Of a DNA stretch of 64,000 bases, positions 60,507 to 64,000 are shown piece by piece (the stretch's first letter is position 1; each line of letters opens with the position of its first letter). The notes below the pieces were generated by a model. That model saw nothing but the letters and a program-made list of their open reading frames with translations. It was not told the origin of the DNA and did no database searches. The DNA lies in contig UQTV01000005.1 in the NCBI GenBank assembly GCA_900544095.1, forward strand, positions 1-64,000, given 5' to 3'. Source of the stretch: an uncultured Collinsella sp. GTDB taxonomy: Bacteria > Actinomycetota > Coriobacteriia > Coriobacteriales > Coriobacteriaceae. Both the position numbers and the translations under genes were made by a program.

Positions 60507-61361
60507 CTAGAGCGAATAGTGGTTGGGGTTCAGAAGCTGGATCTTGCTGACGACGAACGCGCGCATGTCGGGGGCGGCGTCCATCAGGAGGCCTATGCCG
60601 TTGCCGTCGTTCTTACCGGAGTTGATGTCCTTCTCGAAGGCGCGGTACATGGAACGGAAGTACTCCGTGGCGATGTTGAACTTACTCATGCCGAGGTTCA
60701 CGGCCTCCTGGAGCTGCTCGTCGGGGATGTCGGAGCATCCGTGCATGACGAGGGGGACGCTGACGGCCTCCCTGCAGGCCTTGATGCGCTCCATGTCGAG
60801 GTTCGGGACCTTGACATAGGGGCCGTGGGCATTGCCGACGGCGATGGCGAGCGAGCCGCAACCGGTGCCCTCGACAAACTCCTCGGCGAGGTTCGGGTCG
60901 GTGTAGTGGTCGCTGTTCACGAAGTCGTTGGCGTCAGAGCCGTTGCCGACATGGCCGAGCTCGGCCTCGATGTCGACGTCGAAGATCTTGGCGACCTGGA
61001 CGACGTCCTTCGTGAGCTGGAAGTTCTCCTCATAGGGAAGTGAGGAGCCGTCGACCATGACGGATGGGAAGCCGGCCTTAACGCCCTTGACGGCGATCTC
61101 GTAACCAGCGGAGTGATCCTGGTGGACGGCGACGGGCACGCTCGCGCGCTCGGCGTAATAGCGGGCGGCGAAGGCGATGATGTCGAGGGCGCAGTGGTCC
61201 TCGAAGCCAGGCCAGTACTGGATGATGATGGGCATGTGCTCATCCTCGGCGGCCTGGATCGCATAACGGATGGTCTCCGTATTGATGACGTTAATCGCGG
61301 GCACGCCATAGTGGTGCTCGGTCGCATGTTGAAGAAGCTCGTTGACCTTGATGAGTGACAT
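60507..61361 (-). CDS. class II ketose-bisphosphate aldolase (KbaY/GatY/FbaA family)
   Basis: 284 residues. A zinc aldolase that cleaves a ketohexose 1,6-bisphosphate to DHAP and an aldehyde. Asp82 and His83 lie in HQDHS (more often HLDH), with His179 (GNAHG) and His207 (MHGCSD) as further ligands. Near the PTS this fits cleavage of a phosphorylated sugar after import, such as tagatose- or another hexose-bisphosphate, but no matching kinase is present. It is 10 bp upstream of IIA. Confidence 0.93.
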   Translation of the reverse strand: MSLIKVNELLQHATEHHYGVPAINVINTETIRYAIQAAEDEHMPIIIQYWPGFEDHCALDIIAFAARYYAERASVPVAVHQDHSAGYEIAVKGVKAGFPSVMVDGSSLPYEENFQLTKDVVQVAKIFDVDIEAELGHVGNGSDANDFVNSDHYTDPNLAEEFVEGTGCGSLAIAVGNAHGPYVKVPNLDMERIKACREAVSVPLVMHGCSDIPDEQLQEAVNLGMSKFNIATEYFRSMYRAFEKDINSGKNDGNGIGLLMDAAPDMRAFVVSKIQLLNPNHYSL

Positions 61362-61475
61362 CTTTGTCTTCCTTTCACCTGAATAATCATTGGATCGGAC
61401 AGTTCTCAGCTCGTCAGCTGGTTGAACACGAAGCGAAGCGCGAGGCAGGCAGGCGCTTGCGAGGCGCGGTGGAGC

Positions 61476-62678
61476 CTATGCGGCCGCCTGGCCCTCAGGC
61501 TGCGGCGCCGCGCTTCGACGCCATAGCACGTACGCCACAAGAGCAGCGACTGCAGCAATCGTTGAAGCGAGGGCGAAGGCCAGGAAACCCGCGTGCGTGC
61601 CGAGCGCATCGCACGCCCAACCGCCAAACAGGTTCGCAACCACGACGGACAGACCGCTCTGGACCATCGCGAAGGCGCTCTGACCTCGAGCGCGACAATC
61701 CTCGTAAGTGTGGTTGGCAATGTAGGTAACGCAGGAGTAGTAGACGGTCATGTAACTCACGCTCTGCAGCAGCTGGCCGCAGACCATGACCGGGACGATG
61801 CCGGTGCCCACAAGCACGAGCCTGAGCGCCGCCATGAAGCAGGAAAAGATCAGGAGGTTCATCTCGCCGAAGCGCCTGACCAGCTTGGAGGAAACGAGCA
61901 GGATGGGGATCTCGCTCGCAGCGGAGACCGCACTCAGGACGCCCACGAGGTTCTGACCCTCGCCAAGCTCGACCGCGTAGCGGCCCAAGAACGCCCCGAT
62001 GAAGCCAATCGCGGCCGAACTGATGAAGGCGAAGACCAAGACGAAGGCGATCTCATTGCTGGTGAACAGCGAGAGGAGGCCCTTTCCATGGGAGACCTTG
62101 GGATCGTCCGCGGCATTGGCGCGAATTCCCGCCTCGGGGAGGCGCCACATGTGAGCCGCGAAGACCACCAGCGCGGCGGAGACCACCGTGAACTGGATTT
62201 GAGGAGCCATGTCGAGCAGCCGACCGACGATCAGGACGACGATGGCATAGCCGATAGTGCCACCCATGCGAATGCGAGAAAAGTCCAGGCCAGAGCGATC
62301 CGCGAGCTCGATGACGAGGGAGTCGCTCAGGGGCAGGAGCCCCGAGAAAAACGCCGAGAATGCAAAGGTTACGAGAAGGACCGGGACGAACGTCGACGCC
62401 AGGTAATACAGCGGAGCGAGTACCGCCGCCGCAAGGCAGAGGGCCACGATGACCGCGCGGCGGCGCCCGAGCTTGTCGGCGATCGTCGACCAGAGCGGCT
62501 GGATGGCGAGCGCACACACCGGGGTCGCCGCGAGGAGAATGCCGGTCTGGGCCGCGCTGAGGCCGAGGCTCGTGTAGTGAGCGGAGAGAAACGGCGAGTA
62601 CACACCCGCGCAGACCCAGTAGAGTACGTTCGCGAAGAACAGCGAAGTCATGCTTGCGTTTGTCTTGGCGTTGTGCAT
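61476..62678 (-). CDS. MFS transporter (MFS_1-like, LacY/HcaT-type)
   Basis: 400 residues, twelve spans. LFFANVLYWVCAGVYSPFLSAHYTSLGLSAAQTGILLA at the N-terminus and IRMGGTIGYAIVVLIVGRLLD near 135 are typical of the sugar/H+ symporter-like branch. It is the first gene of the minus-strand locus, 114 bp before the aldolase. Why a PTS locus also has an MFS transporter is unclear; it may take up the deacetylated or oligomeric form. Confidence 0.88.
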   Translation of the reverse strand: MHNAKTNASMTSLFFANVLYWVCAGVYSPFLSAHYTSLGLSAAQTGILLAATPVCALAIQPLWSTIADKLGRRRAVIVALCLAAAVLAPLYYLASTFVPVLLVTFAFSAFFSGLLPLSDSLVIELADRSGLDFSRIRMGGTIGYAIVVLIVGRLLDMAPQIQFTVVSAALVVFAAHMWRLPEAGIRANAADDPKVSHGKGLLSLFTSNEIAFVLVFAFISSAAIGFIGAFLGRYAVELGEGQNLVGVLSAVSAASEIPILLVSSKLVRRFGEMNLLIFSCFMAALRLVLVGTGIVPVMVCGQLLQSVSYMTVYYSCVTYIANHTYEDCRARGQSAFAMVQSGLSVVVANLFGGWACDALGTHAGFLAFALASTIAAVAALVAYVLWRRSAAPQPEGQAAA

Positions 62679-62978
62679 CGTGCTTCTCCCTTCTTGCTCG
62701 CCGGGTGCCTGTCTGGGCTTCGAAGTGATTCACCATCTAGCGTGAAACGGAGTTGCGAGGCGTTGAAACAATGTTCTGTTGTTTCATCGTTTTCGTGCCG
62801 TTGTTTCACGGCTCATAAGATAGCAGCTCAAGCTGAGATTGCGCCGAGGAAGTACCGATTTACCGTGAACGGTAGGAAATCAGCGGTGAAACGCTATTTC
62901 ACCGCTGATGAAATATTTTGCTTATTTTTCACCTCTCTTGACCTAAGATACAAAGCAAGCTAGGACCAAGGAGTAACC
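62679..62978. promoter_or_regulatory. divergent control region of the MFS/PTS operon and the RpiR gene
   Basis: A 300-bp gene-free stretch with repeated TGAAAC/GTTTCA half-sites. The clearest is a 13-bp perfect inverted repeat, ATCAGCGGTGAAA (62879-62891)/TTTCACCGCTGAT (62897-62909). Others are TGAAACA...TGTTTCA near 62764-62787 and TACCGT/ACGGTA at 62863-62876. RpiR-type proteins bind such TGAAA dyads. I could not fix -35/-10 boxes. Confidence 0.7.
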
Positions 62979-63842
62979 ATGGATAAGACAGGGGATGTGC
63001 TCAGCCACATCTGCGCGGTCATGAGCAGCCTATCCCCCTCGGAGAAGGCAATCGCAACGTATGTGCTCGACCACCCGTCGGATGTCGCAACGATGACCGT
63101 CCGCGAACTCGCCGCAGAAACCGGTACGTCACCGGCGTCTGTTTCGAGATTCGCAAGGACGCTTGACTACCGAACCTATTCGGACATGCGTCTGGCGCTC
63201 GGCATATCCATCAGCAGGGCATCCGGCGAAGAAAAGGCCACGGACGGCAGGATTACTCTGGACGACGTCGAGGGCTCCATCAAGTACGTCCTGTCTCACA
63301 AGGTCAAGGAGCTCTCCCAAACCGCCTCGCTCATTGACTCCGATGACTTTTCGGCAGTCGTCAATCTGCTCCACAACGCCAACCTCGTCCTGATCGCGGG
63401 CGTCGGCAACTCGATTAACATGGGCGTAAACGCGGCGTTCAAGCTCTCGCAGGTTGGAGTCAGAGCGTTTTGCCCCAGTACCACCGAAGCCATGGTCTCC
63501 GTCGCAACCAGCCTCAAGGAGAATGACGTTCTGCTCGTCATTTCGACGTCCGGATACTCGAAGCGCCTCGTCAACATATTCGACTCTGCCGAGGATTCGA
63601 ACACCCCCATCATCATGATCACAGACAACCCGGATACGCCGCTCGCGAAGCGTGCCACGCATATCATCCGAGCCATCTCGCGAGATCAGGCCATCACCGG
63701 AACCGAGATCGCCTTCTCGCACAGCTCGATCAACTTCGTCATCGAGCTGCTGTTCCTCTTCCTGACCTCTTGCTGGGATGACCCGGTAGAGTTTAACAGG
63801 ATCATCTCGAAGAATCTCATGGGAGACAAGCAATACAGCTAG
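62979..63842 (+). CDS. MurR/RpiR-family transcriptional regulator with SIS domain
   Basis: 287 residues. The N-terminal HTH_6 domain is SPSEKAIATYVLDHPSDVATMTVRELAAETGTSPASVSRFARTL near 20-60. The SIS sugar-phosphate-binding domain follows (NLVLIAGVGNSINMGVNAAFKL near 135 and VLLVISTSGYSKRLVNIFDSAE near 185). It is divergent from the PTS locus and should repress it until a sugar phosphate binds. Confidence 0.94.
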   Translation: MDKTGDVLSHICAVMSSLSPSEKAIATYVLDHPSDVATMTVRELAAETGTSPASVSRFARTLDYRTYSDMRLALGISISRASGEEKATDGRITLDDVEGSIKYVLSHKVKELSQTASLIDSDDFSAVVNLLHNANLVLIAGVGNSINMGVNAAFKLSQVGVRAFCPSTTEAMVSVATSLKENDVLLVISTSGYSKRLVNIFDSAEDSNTPIIMITDNPDTPLAKRATHIIRAISRDQAITGTEIAFSHSSINFVIELLFLFLTSCWDDPVEFNRIISKNLMGDKQYS

Positions 63843-63891
63843 GACGACGCACGCCGGCGCACCGATGCCCAGACCGAAACGGGAGGACCCC

Positions 63892-64000
63892 TTGATAAAG
63901 CTCATCCTCGCAGACATGGATGGGACCCTGTTGCCGTTTGGCTCAAGGGTCGTATCGGAGCGCACGCACAGCGCGATTCTTTCGGCGCTCGATGCGGGCA
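63892..64000 (+). CDS. HAD-family hydrolase, N-terminal part (runs off the window)
   Basis: Begins at a TTG behind GGGAGGACC. The first 36 codons give LILADMDGTLLPFGSRVVSERT, the Cof-type HAD motif I with the nucleophile Asp. It follows the RpiR gene by 49 bp and is probably a sugar-phosphate phosphatase of the same locus. Only the N-terminus is visible. Confidence 0.85.
   Translation, partial: MIKLILADMDGTLLPFGSRVVSERTHSAILSALDAG

Overview
The window reads as chromosomal DNA of a high-GC Gram-positive gut anaerobe, most likely a coriobacterium and plausibly Collinsella. The placement is inferred from gene content, codon use, the MurA/LCP wall genes, mannose-type PTS genes and many Coriobacteriia-like proteins; no database search was run. 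Almost all genes are ordinary single-copy bacterial genes.

Layout. 1-213 is the 5' end of a 16S rRNA gene (minus strand) with its leader to about 600. 616-6538 holds a phosphohexomutase, a homocysteine methyltransferase with a DtxR/MntR-type regulator, peptidase T, and an LCP wall-polymer ligase downstream of murA. 7923-14806 is a complete F1Fo ATP synthase operon (atpI-like, B, E, F, H, A, G, D, C). 15088-18157 has upp, glpK and a Sua5/YrdC gene. 18292-18935 is a HicAB toxin-antitoxin pair. 19004-21919 has prmC (with an unusual acidic insertion) and prfA. 22148-26528 has an M20 peptidase and a polar amino acid ABC transporter. 26792-29700 has an aldose-epimerase-like gene, a membrane protein and a MerR regulator. 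29792-34686 is a prenylated-FMN decarboxylase locus: UbiX, UbiD, a DASS anion transporter, and a protein that fuses an LpdD-like domain to a type-1 IPP-isomerase-like Nudix domain. 34848-39576 has an MFS exporter, a broken LMW tyrosine phosphatase, a DUF4143 ATPase flanked by palindromic repeats, a TIGR04076 protein and a pyridoxal kinase. 39903-44158 is a MarR-regulated heterodimeric ABC exporter. 44464-48889 is a LysR regulator divergent from an SDR/MFS/Gfo-Idh catabolic operon. 49313-51460 is tex. 51731-53974 is a small accessory patch: an IS30-family remnant and an Abi_2 abortive-infection gene with a candidate upstream structured RNA. 54380-55560 has a transaldolase and a HAD remnant. 55717-64000 is a carbohydrate locus: a mannose-family PTS, class II aldolase, aldo/keto reductase, esterase and MFS, divergent from an RpiR regulator and a HAD phosphatase that runs off the end.

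Two things stand out. First, the UbiD/UbiX/LpdD-IDI locus looks like a self-contained module for importing and decarboxylating an aromatic-type acid, with a fused protein that might link prenyl-phosphate metabolism to prenylated-FMN maturation. Second, the spaces between genes are unusually rich in long, near-perfect inverted repeats. They fall into several families, many starting within a few bases of a stop codon, and copies differ by paired changes that keep the stems.
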